From contig NZ_JABBGE010000007.1 of assembly GCF_012927245.1 (NCBI RefSeq), positions 1-64,000 on the forward strand: a DNA stretch of 64,000 nucleotides, in the 5' to 3' direction. A program made the position numbers and the translations under genes. The notes below the pieces were generated by a model. That model saw only the letters and a list, made by a program, of their open reading frames with translations. It made no database searches and was not told the origin of the DNA. This document shows, one piece after another, positions 44,520 through 53,231 of the stretch. Each line of letters begins with the position of its first letter. Positions within the stretch are counted from its first letter, which is position 1. This DNA comes from Streptomyces sp. R302 (lineage in GTDB: Bacteria > Actinomycetota > Actinomycetes > Streptomycetales > Streptomycetaceae).

Positions 44520-45309
44520 TCGCCGGGCCCAGATGAAGAGGGCGGCGAGGTGCAGTGCGGCCTGGTAGGCGATGGCGAGCTTGTCAGTTCGCATGGCCAG
44601 GCCGCGCCACTCCTTGAGCCTGTTGACGCACCGCTCCACGGCGTTGCGCTGCTTCTACGCCTCGGCGTCGAGACCCGGTGGGCGACCGCCGGCGCGGCCT
44701 CGCCGCAGACGGTGGCCGACCTGGTCCGATGGCCGGGGAATGACAGCGCGGATCCCGCGTCGGCCGAGGTGGCTTCGGATCGCGCGGGAGAAGTATGCGC
44801 GGTCCTCCAAGACGGCATCGGGTCGGGTCCTCGGTCTTCCAGGTCCACTTCGTGGAACACGGATTCCTGCCATGACGCTCTCGAAGGCCGGGGCGTCACC
44901 CGCCTGGCCTGCGGTGAGTTGTCCCTGGCGAGGTGGACCTTCGTGCTCAGGCCGCCACGGGAGCGTCCGAGTGCGTGGTCGTCAGGTTCGGTCCGGCCTG
45001 GCGCCCCTTTTTCCTGGCTCCGGCGGCGTGCTGCTGAGCCCGGCAGACGGTGGAGTCCACCGACACGGTCCAGCCGATGTCGTCAGCCCTCTCGGCCGCT
45101 GCCGGGATGCGTTCCCGGGTGCCGTCCACGGCCCACCTGATCAGCCGTTTGTGAGCGGTCTGGAACGAGCCGAGCTCGTCGGACAGGTCCCGCCGGGGGC
45201 GAGCAGGTGCGGTACCTCCACGCGATGCCTTCCAGGGTTCGGCGGTGATCGGCCCACCGCCGACCGTGGACCGGATCCACTTGGCATCAGCGGCTCGGCC
45301 CGGTCCCAC
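44520..45309 (-). pseudogene. degenerate IS5-family transposase (DDE)
   Basis: Pieces of one transposase lie in shifting frames: a start fragment (SFQTAHKRLIRWAVDGTRER, WTVSVDSTVCRAQQHAAGAR), a middle part (RVPRSGPGRPRTRPDAVLED, SRAIRSHLGRRGIRAVIPRP) and an end fragment. The VDST-x-C-RAHQHAAGA and DRAY-SSRAIR signatures belong to Streptomyces IS5-family elements. Frameshifts, a stop and missing segments make it inactive. It adjoins the Imm1-like gene. Confidence 0.75.
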
Positions 45310-45429
45310 ATCACATCACATCAGTGATCACTAATCGGACGAACACGGACACATCCGATCAACCGACCAACCGCTCAAAGAGACACGCTCTCGTTCGATC
45401 TCGTCGGCGTCGATGGTGCCGACGTCGAC

Positions 45430-45889
45430 GTGGAGGGCGAGCCAGGAGCAGGCCTCGCCCTCGCGGGCCGAACCGGCGCCCGGATGGCGGGCGTCTTCGG
45501 TGTGCCGTCAGCCGCAGTACGGTGCTGCGGCTCGTCGCAGTACTGCCTGAGCAGGACGTTCCGGCCCCGCGCCCCGCGGGTAATCGGCGTCGTTGAGTAC
45601 GCCACGCGGAAAGGCCGCGCCCACGGCACCGTACTGGTCGACTGCGCGACGCGACGGCCGGTTCGCCCACCGCATCCGGTCCAGACACGCCACGGTCCAC
45701 GCGATGCCGGACGCCGGCCACAGCCGCCGTTCCATCGGTCGCCGACTCCGCGTGACGCACCGCACCCTCAAAAGCCTTGCCGATGCGGCCAGACCAGAAG
45801 ACCTGTTCACTGGCCGGTACCAGTTCAACCGGGCTTCCGACCGCGACCTCGACGCCGTGATCACCGACCTCACCCTGCCCTGGAACTTG
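45430..45889 (+). pseudogene. ISL3-family transposase fragments
   Basis: VIGVVEYATRKGRAHGTVLV (about 45575-45640) and RFAHRIRSRHATVHAMPDAG, HSRRSIGRRLRVTHRTLKSL with EDLFTGRYQFNRAS (about 45660-45840) are conserved parts of ISL3-type transposases. They lie in different frames, with the catalytic middle deleted. The fragment ends exactly at the inverted repeat of the next element at 45890, so that element probably inserted into it. Confidence 0.6.
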
Positions 45890-45913
45890 CTGATCGTTTC
45901 AGAATGAGTTGAG
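45890..45913. repeat. left 24-bp terminal inverted repeat
   Basis: It begins CTGATCGTTTCAGAAT and its 24 bp are the exact reverse complement of 49992-50015. The first 16 bp also match the right terminus at 108-123 at the window start. Confidence 0.9.
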
Positions 45914-45958
45914 CCGCGGGTCTCGTGCTCGACGATCTTGGTCGCCAGGGTGTCCGGG

Positions 45959-46318
45959 ATGTGTGCTGATCTTGTTCCTGACGACCTGTGGGAGCAGGTG
46001 GCCCCGCTGCTGCCTCCTGCTCCCGAACGGCGCCGCCGTCATCCCGAGCGGTTGCGTGTTCCCGACCGAGTGGCGCTCGCCGGCGTCCTGCTCGTGCTGC
46101 GGACCGGTGTCGCATGGCGGCACGTCCCGACGGAGACCGTGGGCTGCTCCGGAGTGACGGCCTGGCGCCGGCTGCGGGACTGGACCGAGGCAGGCGTCTG
46201 GCCACGCCTGCACGCCGCCCTGCTGGCCGAGCTGCGCCGCGCCGGCCTACTGGACCTGGACGACTGCTCTGTGGACGGATCGCACGTCCGGGCCCTCAAA
46301 GACATCTCAGGGGGCTAA
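45959..46318 (+). pseudogene. 5' half of a split IS5-like transposase
   Basis: This reads CADLVPDDLWEQVAPLLPPA, GVAWRHVPTETVGCSGVTAW and LLDLDDCSVDGSHVRALK, the N-terminal DUF4096-like part plus the first catalytic Asp region (D-G-S-H) of an IS5-family transposase. After ALK the frame leaves the family and soon stops. The rest of the protein resumes at 48934. Confidence 0.8.
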
Positions 46319-46345
46319 GAAGTCAAGCTGGTGGATGTAGCCGAG

Positions 46346-46711
46346 CTACAGGGGTCGGCCTGCTGCGCCATGACGGCGTCCACTTGCGCGATCGACCAGG
46401 GTGAAGACGGTCAGGGCGCCCGTCGACGCGGCCCCCGTGGCCAGGGCATCCGCCACGTACCGGCCCAGGTCCGGACGCAGGATGTCGACGAGCCCGAACA
46501 GCACGACAAACCCCGCGAGGCACGCCGCGACAGCCGCCCGCCAGCAGCGGTGATACGCAAAGAACCACTGGGCCAGGCACAGGCCGATCAGGGGTGCAGG
46601 GGACAGCTGCGGCTCGTCGAGGGCGGCGAGTACTCCGTATCCCAGCCCGCTGATCGTCCAGCAGGCGGAGCTTACGAGTGCCGCCTCGCTCCAGGACACG
46701 GGCCGCTTCAC
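46346..46711 (-). CDS. small membrane protein, passenger 2
   Basis: This 121-residue protein has about three hydrophobic helices (ALVSSACWTISGLGYGVLAA, AAVAACLAGFVVLFGLVDIL, ALATGAASTGALTVFTLVDR). The GTG start at 46711 overlaps the stop of the upstream membrane-protein gene (GTGA), so the two are a coupled pair. The family is unknown. The 3' end lies near the left junction of the inserted DNA, so the C-terminus may be altered. Confidence 0.55.
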   Translation of the reverse strand: MKRPVSWSEAALVSSACWTISGLGYGVLAALDEPQLSPAPLIGLCLAQWFFAYHRCWRAAVAACLAGFVVLFGLVDILRPDLGRYVADALATGAASTGALTVFTLVDRASGRRHGAAGRPL

Positions 46712-47082
46712 TTGTGCCGTCCGTGCCGCCCGCTGACGGCACCACCGGCCCGACGGCGCGCTCGCCACTGGGACACGCCTGCCGCGATCACCGAGAAGAT
46801 CAGGAGCGGTCCGGCAGCCCAGTGGAGCACGGCCATCGGCCAGGCCGGCTCCTTGCCAGCCAGCATGGTCGTCATCCTGGCAGCCATAGCGATGCCCAGC
46901 AGCACATAGGCGAGACCCCAGGTGCGGGCCACCCACACGGGACCCCCGATCGGCTGCGGCGGCCGGTGCGGCCGGAGCACGGCCCGCCCGCCCAACCACG
47001 CACAGCCCAGTGCCACGACCGTCATGAACACTCCCCCAGCCGTGTCCAACCCATCGGTCTGGATCCCGAGCATCCGCGCCAC
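46708..47082 (-). CDS. small membrane protein, passenger 1
   Basis: The product is 124 residues with three predicted helices (GVFMTVVALGCAWLGGRAVL, WGLAYVLLGIAMAARMTTML, AVLHWAAGPLLIFSVIAAGV) and a basic tail. The start is a GTG at 47082 behind GAGAAGA; the ATG three codons later is an alternative. It is the first gene of a two-gene unit with the next membrane protein by GTGA overlap. The family is not recognised. Both genes were probably carried in together with the IS110-type element. Confidence 0.55.
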   Translation of the reverse strand: MARMLGIQTDGLDTAGGVFMTVVALGCAWLGGRAVLRPHRPPQPIGGPVWVARTWGLAYVLLGIAMAARMTTMLAGKEPAWPMAVLHWAAGPLLIFSVIAAGVSQWRARRRAGGAVSGRHGRHK

Positions 47083-47233
47083 ACTCTTCTCACGTCACGC
47101 GGCCTCCAACATCAAGGCGCGCCCCGGTTCACCATGATGGCATTCCGGAAGCGACACCTCATTTGCAGGGCGCGGCAGGTGGTTGGAGCGGTTGCCTTCC
47201 GGCATCCGGCAATGTGGGCTGCTCGGACTACTG

Positions 47234-48505
47234 TCACTCAGGGGCTGGGAGGAGTGCCGGGAAGGCGCGTTGTTCGTCGAAATGCTGGCGGGTCTTGAGG
47301 CAGTGGTGGAGCTGGCCGAGGAAGCGGTTGAGCAGGTGTCGTTGTGCGGCGGCATGCCAGTCTCCGTGTTCGCGTCGGCGCCGGTAGTGAGCGTTGGCTC
47401 CGGGGGAGGCGGTGAGGGCGGCGAAGGCCCAGAGGAAGCCAGCGTTGATGAGGCGGTTGTTCTTGACGAAACGGCGGCCCACGAAGCGCTTCTTGCCGGA
47501 GGCCCGGGTGATGGGGGCGGATCCGGCGTATGACTTCAGCGCCCTGGCGTCGGTGAACCGTGCCTGGTCGTCGCCCAACTCGGCGAGGACGCGGGCGCCG
47601 AGCATGGGCCCCAGGCCGGGGAAGCTGAGCAGGATCTGGCTGTCGGCGTGCTGGTGAAAGGCGGCTGTGGCCGCCTCCGCGAGATCGTCCGCGGCCTGTC
47701 AGGTGGCGTCCAGCTGCTTGAGCAGGGCCAGGAGCTGGCGGCCGAAGGCGTCCTCGACGCCGGGCAGCTGGTGGGCGTACTCGGCGCGGAAGATGTCCCG
47801 CAGCCGCTCGGCTTCCGTGTCGCAGCCGCGGAGGCGGCCGCTGCGTTTGAGGGCGGCTCGCAGCTGGGCGAGGGTGAGCTTCGCGGCCTTGGCCGGGGTC
47901 GGGGCCATGGTGAGGATGACGCGGGCGTCAGCCCTGGTCAGACCGCCTTGTTTGCCCTGGAAGGCCAGCAGTGCAGCGGGGTAGTACTCGCGCAGGAGTG
48001 AGCGGACCTGGTTGGCGACCTGTTGCCGGGTCCAGACGGCGTCTTGCTGGGCTCGGGCCAGGACGGTGATGGCCTGGGCGAGTTCGGAGTCGGCCGGCAG
48101 AGGCCGGTGGGCGTGCATGTCGGTGCGCAGGATGTTCGCCAGGACCAGGGCGTCGCCGGGGTCGGACTTCTTGCGGCTGACGCCGTGGCGGTCGCGGTAG
48201 CGGGCGGCGGCGAGCGGGTTGATCGCGAAGATTCGGCGGCTGCCGGTGCGCAGGGTTGCGACCAGGAGGCCGTGGCTGGTCTCGATGGCCACCGGTATCG
48301 GATCGTCTGGGCTGTCGCCGTGCTCGGCGAGAAGGGCCAGGAGCGTGTGGTAGCTGGCCGCGTCGTCGGTGATACGGGCTTTGGCGAGCAGAGTGCCGGC
48401 TTCGTCGACGAGGGCGACGTCGTGGTGTCGCTCCGCCCAGTCGATGCCGCAGAACACGGTCAAGCTGTCCTCCCAGATCCGTCCGTTTGTGCAGGTCACG
48501 AGCAC
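47234..48505 (-). pseudogene. IS110-family transposase with one in-frame TGA
   Basis: The N-terminal DEDD domain (FCGIDWAERHHDVALVDEAG, VAIETSHGLLVATL, KKSDPGDALVLANILRTD) and the C-terminal transposase_20 domain (LLSFPGLGPMLGARVLAELG, KSYAGSAPITRASGKKRFVG) lie in one continuous frame of 423 codons. It is broken only by TGA at 47699-47701, between QLDAT and QAADDLAEAA. A single change such as TGC to TGA explains it. Without read-through the product would be a 268-residue N-terminal part. Confidence 0.8.
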
Positions 48506-48933
48506 ATGCGGGTCACGCGGCGCCCCAATCCAAGGACTCGTTGGTCCGCCATCTCAGTAGCCATTCGCGACACCAGCGCACTCCAGGGGCTCGATCTTTC
48601 TGCAGAGCTCACGGGCTCGCGGATGAACAAGAGGTCAACCCTGGAGCGGGCTCGCGCCGTGACGATCAACGTCCGAGCAGTCTCCGTGAGTTTCGCGGTG
48701 ACCACGAAGGCGCTGGGCTGCGCCGCTCTTGACAGAGGCCTCAAGGACCCGGGGAAACGGAGGCATCAGCCCGGCGCCCGCGTCATCACCGCGAGCCCCG
48801 CAACGGACAGCGATGCCACTCTTTGAGGAGGCTTCGATAGCCAGGGGGGATCCAGGCATTCGCTGACCTGTGTGAGCAGTCACCCCGGGTCGTTGCATGG
48901 GCCCGGGCCGTCTGCTTACGCACTGGATTGGGG

Positions 48934-49394
48934 ATCACGTGGGCCCCTCTCCCGTCGACCGTGCCCGTCCCGGCTCCAAGCACCACCTGATCGTCGACCG
49001 CCACGGAACCCCGCTCGCCGTCACGCTCACCGGCGGCAACCGACACGACGTCACCGCGCTCCTGCCCCTGCTGGACGCCGTTCCATCGATCCGGGGACTG
49101 CGGGGACGCCCCCGCCGCAAACCCCGGCGCCTGTATGCGGACCGGGGCCATGACTCCGACAAGTACCGCCGCCTGCTGTGGAAGCGCGGCATCAAACCAC
49201 TGATCGCACGACGCGGCGTCGCCCACGGCTCCGGACTGGGCAAGGTCCGCTGGGTGGTCGAACGCGCCTTCGCCTGGCTCCACCAGTTCAAACGGCTCCC
49301 CACCCGCGACGAACGACGCGCCGATCTCCACCAGGGCCTGCTCGAACTGGGCTTCAGCCTCATATGCCTCCGCCGCCTACGAACCGCATCCTGA
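48934..49394 (+). pseudogene. 3' half of the split IS5-like transposase
   Basis: This reads GPSPVDRARPGSKHHLIVDR, VTLTGGNRHDVTALLPLLDA, RRLYADRGHDSDKYRRLLWK and VVERAFAWLHQFKRLPTRDE: the second catalytic Asp (ADRGHD) and the Glu (VVERAFAW) of an IS5-family transposase. It lacks the N-terminal half, which is at 45959-46318. Its last 37 residues are the closest match to the fragment at the window start. Confidence 0.85.
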
Positions 49395-49403
49395 ATCGAT
49401 CAG
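49388..49403. repeat. degenerate right terminus of the split element
   Basis: ATCCTGAATCGATCAG differs from the consensus end (as at 108-123) at two positions and overlaps the transposase stop, the normal place of the right end. A second, perfect right end is at 49992. Confidence 0.75.
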
Positions 49404-49441
49404 TGAGTCAGGTGTCAGTAGGGCCGGATACCCTCCGACCC

Positions 49442-49939
49442 ATGGCTGACACTGAACTGACTACGCTGCTCAGCGTCTTGAACAGCAAGCGCACGCATGT
49501 CCTGAGCATCCTGGAGGGCCTGGACGAGGAGGCACTGCGGCGCCCGGTGCTACCGTCTGGCTGGACGTGCCTTGGGCTGGTGCACCATCTCGCCCTGGAC
49601 GACGAGAAGTTCTGGTTCCGCGCGGTCGCGGCGGGAGAGAAAGCGGCGATCGAGGAGATCCTCGGGTCCGGGGAGAACGCGTGGCAGCCCGCCCCGGAGA
49701 AGACGGCCGAGGAGGTCTTCGCCCTCTACCGCCGGGAAGGTGAGCTCGCGGACGCCTTCCTCGCCGACGCTGACCTGGAAGCGGCCCCGGGCTGGTGGCC
49801 GGACTTCTTTGGCAACTGGCGATACGACAACCTGCGCGAGGTCATCCTGCACGTGATCACCGAGACCGCCACTCACGCAGGCCACCTGGATGCCGTGCGG
49901 GAACTCATAGACGGCAGGCAACGCTTGGTTGTCGCATGA
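49442..49939 (+). CDS. DinB/DUF664-like protein
   Basis: This 165-residue four-helix-bundle protein has LSVLNSKRTHVLSILEGLDE, WTCLGLVHHLALDDEKFWFR, YDNLREVILHVITETATHAG and a final HLDAVRELIDGRQ. The spaced histidines of LVHHLA and TATHAGH are the metal-binding set of the DinB-like superfamily, some of which are mycothiol- or bacillithiol-dependent transferases in actinobacteria. The ATG at 49442 has no clear ribosome site, so translation may be leaderless. It lies between the degenerate and the perfect right ends of the IS unit, as a possible passenger gene. Confidence 0.75.
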   Translation: MADTELTTLLSVLNSKRTHVLSILEGLDEEALRRPVLPSGWTCLGLVHHLALDDEKFWFRAVAAGEKAAIEEILGSGENAWQPAPEKTAEEVFALYRREGELADAFLADADLEAAPGWWPDFFGNWRYDNLREVILHVITETATHAGHLDAVRELIDGRQRLVVA

Positions 49940-49991
49940 CGGGAGAGCCGCTCCGCTCTGCCGACCAGATCGTCGAGCGCAAGGTCCAGAG

Positions 49992-50015
49992 CTCAACTCA
50001 TTCTGAAACGATCAG
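49992..50015. repeat. right 24-bp terminal inverted repeat
   Basis: The 24 bp ending ATTCTGAAACGATCAG are the exact reverse complement of 45890-45913. It is 589 bp beyond the degenerate right end of the transposase and follows the DinB-like gene. Confidence 0.9.
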
Positions 50016-50121
50016 TTAGGCGAAGCCGAAGGACACGGCAACCGGATCCAAATGGTCAAACCCCGGATGTCCGGCCGCGCCGGTTTCGACCTCCCTTACC
50101 ATCACCGGTCCGCCCGCGGCC

Positions 50122-50253
50122 TCAACGGTCTGCAGCATCCGCCGCCTCGCTGCGGTGCGGCACCTTCGACACCGAACGTCCCACGACCGTCAGCGACTCC
50201 GCGAGCTGGTCCAGCTCGGCCTGGCGGGCAGCAATCTCCTCCAGCGGCGACAC
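50122..50253 (-). pseudogene. short gene fragment, possible transposase-associated small protein
   Basis: A GTG at 50253 with GGGAGGGG upstream starts SPLEEIAARQAELDQLAESL, a coiled start known from small Streptomyces proteins linked to IS elements. The remaining ~22 residues do not continue the family pattern. It is likely a truncated 5' end. Confidence 0.35.
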
Positions 50254-50491
50254 GACTTCCCCTCCCGAACGACCAGGCACCCCGCCGCGATCGCAGGAAG
50301 CCCGCCGCTTACGGCGCGGCCGAAGCCGGAAACACCCACCCCGACCCGTCAGATGATCTACGCGCCAGACTCCCGCCCCCGACCAGCACGAGCAGAACCG
50401 CTGACCAGCCCGGATTCCTTGGAGCGATAGCTGACTCACCAACAACAGGCCGGCGCGCGACGAGTCGTGTCGCCAAGCGCTGGAGCGATGG

Positions 50492-51463
50492 TCAGGGGAT
50501 GAGCAGCACCTTCCCGGAGGTCTTGCGAGCCTGCAGGTCCTCGTGGGCCTGCCGCGCGTCGGTGAGCTGGTAGGTGGCGCCGATCCGCACGTCGAGGGAG
50601 CCGTCGGCCATCGCTGCGAAGAGATCGCCCATCCGCCACTCCAGCTCGGCGCGGGTCTGGACGTAGTCGTCGCTGTTGGGGCGGGTCAGATACACCGAAC
50701 CGGCCTTGTTCAGCAGTTGCGGGTCGATCGGCGGCACTGGACCGCTCGAGGCGCCGAACAGCGCCAGCATGCCTCGCTTGCGCAGGCTTGCCAGGCTTCC
50801 GTCCACAGTGGACTTGCCGACCCCGTCGTAGACGACGTGAACGCCCTCACCGTCGGTGAGCTTCCGGGTTGCATCGGCGAAATCCACCTGGTCGTAACGG
50901 ATCACCTCGTCGGCCCCGGCCTCGCGGGCAAGCGCCTCCTTCTCGGCGGTCGACACCGTGCCGATCACCCGCGCTCCCCGCGCCTTGGCCAACTGGATCA
51001 ACAGCAACCCGACTCCCCCGGCCGCCGCGTGCACCAGGATCGTTTCGCCCTCCTTGACTGGATAGGTCGATGTGACCAGGTAATGCGCGGTGATCCCCTG
51101 CAGCGGCACAGCGGCGGCGATCTGGTCGGTCACGCCGTCCGGTACGTGCACCGCCGAATCGGCCGGCACCAGCGCCCGCTGCGCATAGCCGCCCGGCACG
51201 CCCTGCCAGGCCACCCGGTCCCCCTCGTCGAAACCGCGCACGTCCGGGCCGACCGCGACGACCCTCCCGGCGCCCTCCAGGCCAAGGACGTAAGGCAGCG
51301 GGACCGGGTAAAGCCCAGTCCGTTGGTAGGTGTCGATGTAGTTCACACCCGCAGCCGCCACGTCGATCAGGAGCTCGCCCGGGCCTGGCGCGCCGATCTC
51401 CACCTCCGCGACCTCGAGCACCTCCGGGCCTCCGGTCCGCCGAACCTGCACTGCTACGGGCAT
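50492..51463 (-). CDS. NADPH:quinone oxidoreductase (zeta-crystallin-like MDR)
   Basis: This 323-residue medium-chain reductase has a GroES-like catalytic domain (VRRTGGPEVLEVAEVEIGAP, NYIDTYQRTGLYPVPLPYVL, GLEGAGRVVAVGPDV). The Rossmann domain follows with ILVHAAAGGVGLLLIQLAKA and the dinucleotide site AAAGGVG. It lacks the zinc ligands of alcohol dehydrogenases, as expected for the quinone reductase group, and ends ARKTSGKVLLIP, the family's usual end. It reduces quinones or related enones with NADPH in the cytoplasm. It looks intact although IS remnants lie on both sides. Confidence 0.9.
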   Translation of the reverse strand: MPVAVQVRRTGGPEVLEVAEVEIGAPGPGELLIDVAAAGVNYIDTYQRTGLYPVPLPYVLGLEGAGRVVAVGPDVRGFDEGDRVAWQGVPGGYAQRALVPADSAVHVPDGVTDQIAAAVPLQGITAHYLVTSTYPVKEGETILVHAAAGGVGLLLIQLAKARGARVIGTVSTAEKEALAREAGADEVIRYDQVDFADATRKLTDGEGVHVVYDGVGKSTVDGSLASLRKRGMLALFGASSGPVPPIDPQLLNKAGSVYLTRPNSDDYVQTRAELEWRMGDLFAAMADGSLDVRIGATYQLTDARQAHEDLQARKTSGKVLLIP

Positions 51464-51538
51464 GCGCCCTCCTCACTTCGGGTCACGTTCTCGGCGGCTA
51501 CGACTGTAGCTGCCGAAAGGATTTCCAGCTGACGGGAG

Positions 51539-51796
51539 GTGGGTGCGGCAATCGGGTGGGGTACGGGGCCCGAACCGGCGGTCATCGCAGGCTTCAAGAA
51601 GCCCAAGGGTATGCAGCTCGCGGCCGCGAGGAAGCTGGTGCACCAGCTGATCGCCGCGGAACGGGCGGTGTGTGAGCACGCGTTCGCGCATCTCAAGAAC
51701 TGGCACGTGCCGACCACACTCCGCCTCGACGTGAAGTGGGCCACCCGGCTGGTCCGGGCGCTGACGATCCTCACCCAGCACGAGATCGCCCGCTGA
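51539..51796 (+). pseudogene. 3' fragment of a DDE_Tnp_4-like transposase
   Basis: VHQLIAAERAVCEHAFAHLK, NWHVPTTLRLDVKWATRLVR and ALTILTQHEIAR are the C-terminal catalytic-Glu region and end of an IS5-superfamily transposase. The sequence before it is unrelated. It has no own ribosome site. Confidence 0.65.
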
Positions 51797-51918
51797 CCGA
51801 CCAACTTCACACCAGACAGGCCCAGACGACCAGCACCAGTACGACGTCACCCATCCACGCCACCCCCGTGACCCGCACGTTCAGGATGAACACAACTCCT
51901 TGACGACGGCCTCGCCGA

Positions 51919-52230
51919 TCAGTTCGTTGAGCGGGCGTCGGCGGGTGCTGCGGGCATGGCGCGGCCAGCGGTGAGAACGGTCTCGCCGAGCAGGATGATG
52001 AAGAACAGGCGGAGGCGTTCGAGCATGAAGTGCTCGCGCAGCATGGCGGTGCGGGTAGCCGGGGCCGTCACCGCGCCCGCGACGCAGGGGACCACGAGAA
52101 ACGGGATCACGAACGCCCAGGCACGCTCGTCGAAGTGCCGGGGATCGCGGCGTTCATGAAGAGCCCGAGGCCCATGACGATCACGATCACGATCACCCAC
52201 CGGCTGACCTGACGAGCCGCCTCAGGCCGC
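51919..52230 (-). pseudogene. fragment of a low-temperature-requirement (LtrA)-like membrane protein
   Basis: WVIVIVIVMGLGLFMNAAIP in one frame and DERAWAFVIPFLVVPCVAGA and ERLRLFFIILLGETVLTAGR in another are membrane segments typical of LtrA-like proteins. They are out of frame with each other and most of the family length (about 380 residues) is missing. 52231-52508 holds no supported gene. Confidence 0.5.
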
Positions 52231-52508
52231 TGGGCATAGCCAGGTCGTCGACGGTGCGGCTGAAATCCGTCATCTTGAGCCTCTCCCGCCACTGCGACAG
52301 CGCCAGCAACTCGTCACTCGTGAGCTCACGTACATCCCAACAACTCGGCGCGCCCCTTGCAGGCGCCCATACCCATGGGGCCCGGCGTTCCGGTCCAGGG
52401 CCCAGAGGACCCGTCACCGACTCCCCTGTTCTCCTGCGTGGCAGGGGTTCGCCCCCCCCTGAGCGGAGTGCTGCCGCGCAAGAGGGATCGGAGGGCCGGT
52501 CAGCCTGC

Positions 52509-53129
52509 CTATGCCATGGCTGTGCCCCGTAGGTACGCGGCGAGAATGGCCCGGGGTGACGCAGTTGTTTCGAGTGCGGTGCGGTGGAACAGCAGCGCGT
52601 CCGTGAGGGCGATCAGATCCTCGACGTGCGTGTCCGAGCTGGGCAGTCCGGCTCTGGTGAGGGCGGTCGCGGCCACCCGGCGGCTGGTGGCGTGTACGTC
52701 GGAATCCGCCGTCAGCTTGGCTCGGAGGCGTGGCTCGTCGTGCAGTTCGAGGAGGAGGGCGTAGCGGGCTCTCATGTCGTCGCGGCGCGACGCGAGGGTC
52801 TCGACGAGTCCGGCGAACATGGCGGCGAGCGCGTCGGCATCGAGGGCGCGTCCGGGTTCGAACCCCCTCGCGTCCAGAGCCGCGCCAAGCTCTTCGGCGT
52901 CGGCCTTCGATCGGGCTGCGAGCGCGTCGACGATGAGTTCCACGAGCGCGAGCCGCGTCTTCGCATGGTAGGAGGTCGACCCCTGCGGGATTCCCGCCTC
53001 GCGGTCGACGGCTCGATGCGTCAGGGCGCGGACGCCGTCGCGAGCGATGATCCGAATCCCGCTGTCGGCGATCGTCTCCCGCCGTCCGCTGCCGCTGCTG
53101 CCGCCGCCGCTCGTCGTATTCGTGGACAC
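52509..53129 (-). CDS. TetR-family regulator
   Basis: This 206-residue regulator has an N-terminal HTH (IADSGIRIIARDGVRALTHR, AVDREAGIPQGSTSYHAKTR) of the TetR type and an all-helical ligand domain. It is divergent from the haloalkane dehalogenase-like gene, with a 39-bp operator-like inverted repeat between them, so it should repress that gene and itself. Ligand release by a substrate of the enzyme is a reasonable inference. The Gly/Ser-rich first 16 residues suggest the true start may be slightly later, but no second good ribosome site is seen. Confidence 0.85.
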   Translation of the reverse strand: MSTNTTSGGGSSGSGRRETIADSGIRIIARDGVRALTHRAVDREAGIPQGSTSYHAKTRLALVELIVDALAARSKADAEELGAALDARGFEPGRALDADALAAMFAGLVETLASRRDDMRARYALLLELHDEPRLRAKLTADSDVHATSRRVAATALTRAGLPSSDTHVEDLIALTDALLFHRTALETTASPRAILAAYLRGTAMA

Positions 53130-53138
53130 ACCCTGATG

Positions 53139-53177
53139 CTACAGGTGTAGAGTCTCGAACCTGCTCTACATCTGTAG
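53139..53177. promoter_or_regulatory. TetR operator candidate
   Basis: CTACAGGTGTAGAG (53139-53152) and CTCTACATCTGTAG (53164-53177) form a 14-bp inverted repeat with one mismatch and an 11-nt spacer. Each arm also contains an imperfect CTACA-TGTAG palindrome. It lies 10 bp from the regulator start and 55 bp from the dehalogenase start. Confidence 0.75.
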
Positions 53178-53231
53178 TGGGAGTGATGCGTCGCGCCGTC
53201 AGGTGCGGCAGCAGAACAGGAGGAGAGCGCG

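Larger units (their letters stand above)
45890..50015. mobile_element. 4.1-kb unit with perfect 24-bp inverted repeats: split IS5-like element with passengers
   Basis: The ends are perfect 24-bp inverted repeats. Inside are the 5' half of an IS5-like transposase, two small membrane-protein genes, an IS110-type transposase, the 3' half of the first transposase with its own degenerate right end, and a DinB-like gene. Joining the two halves restores DGSHVRALK followed by GPSPVDRARPGSKHHLIVDR, so about 2.6 kb (46300-48933) was inserted into the transposase. No gene is supported between 48506 and 48933. A clear target duplication is not visible. Confidence 0.65.

Noticed and set aside
52193..52417. 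Minus-strand frame with DVRELTSDELLALSQWRERL
   Set aside because: The composition looks protein-like but there is no start, no recognised family and broken genes flank it; not enough to call.
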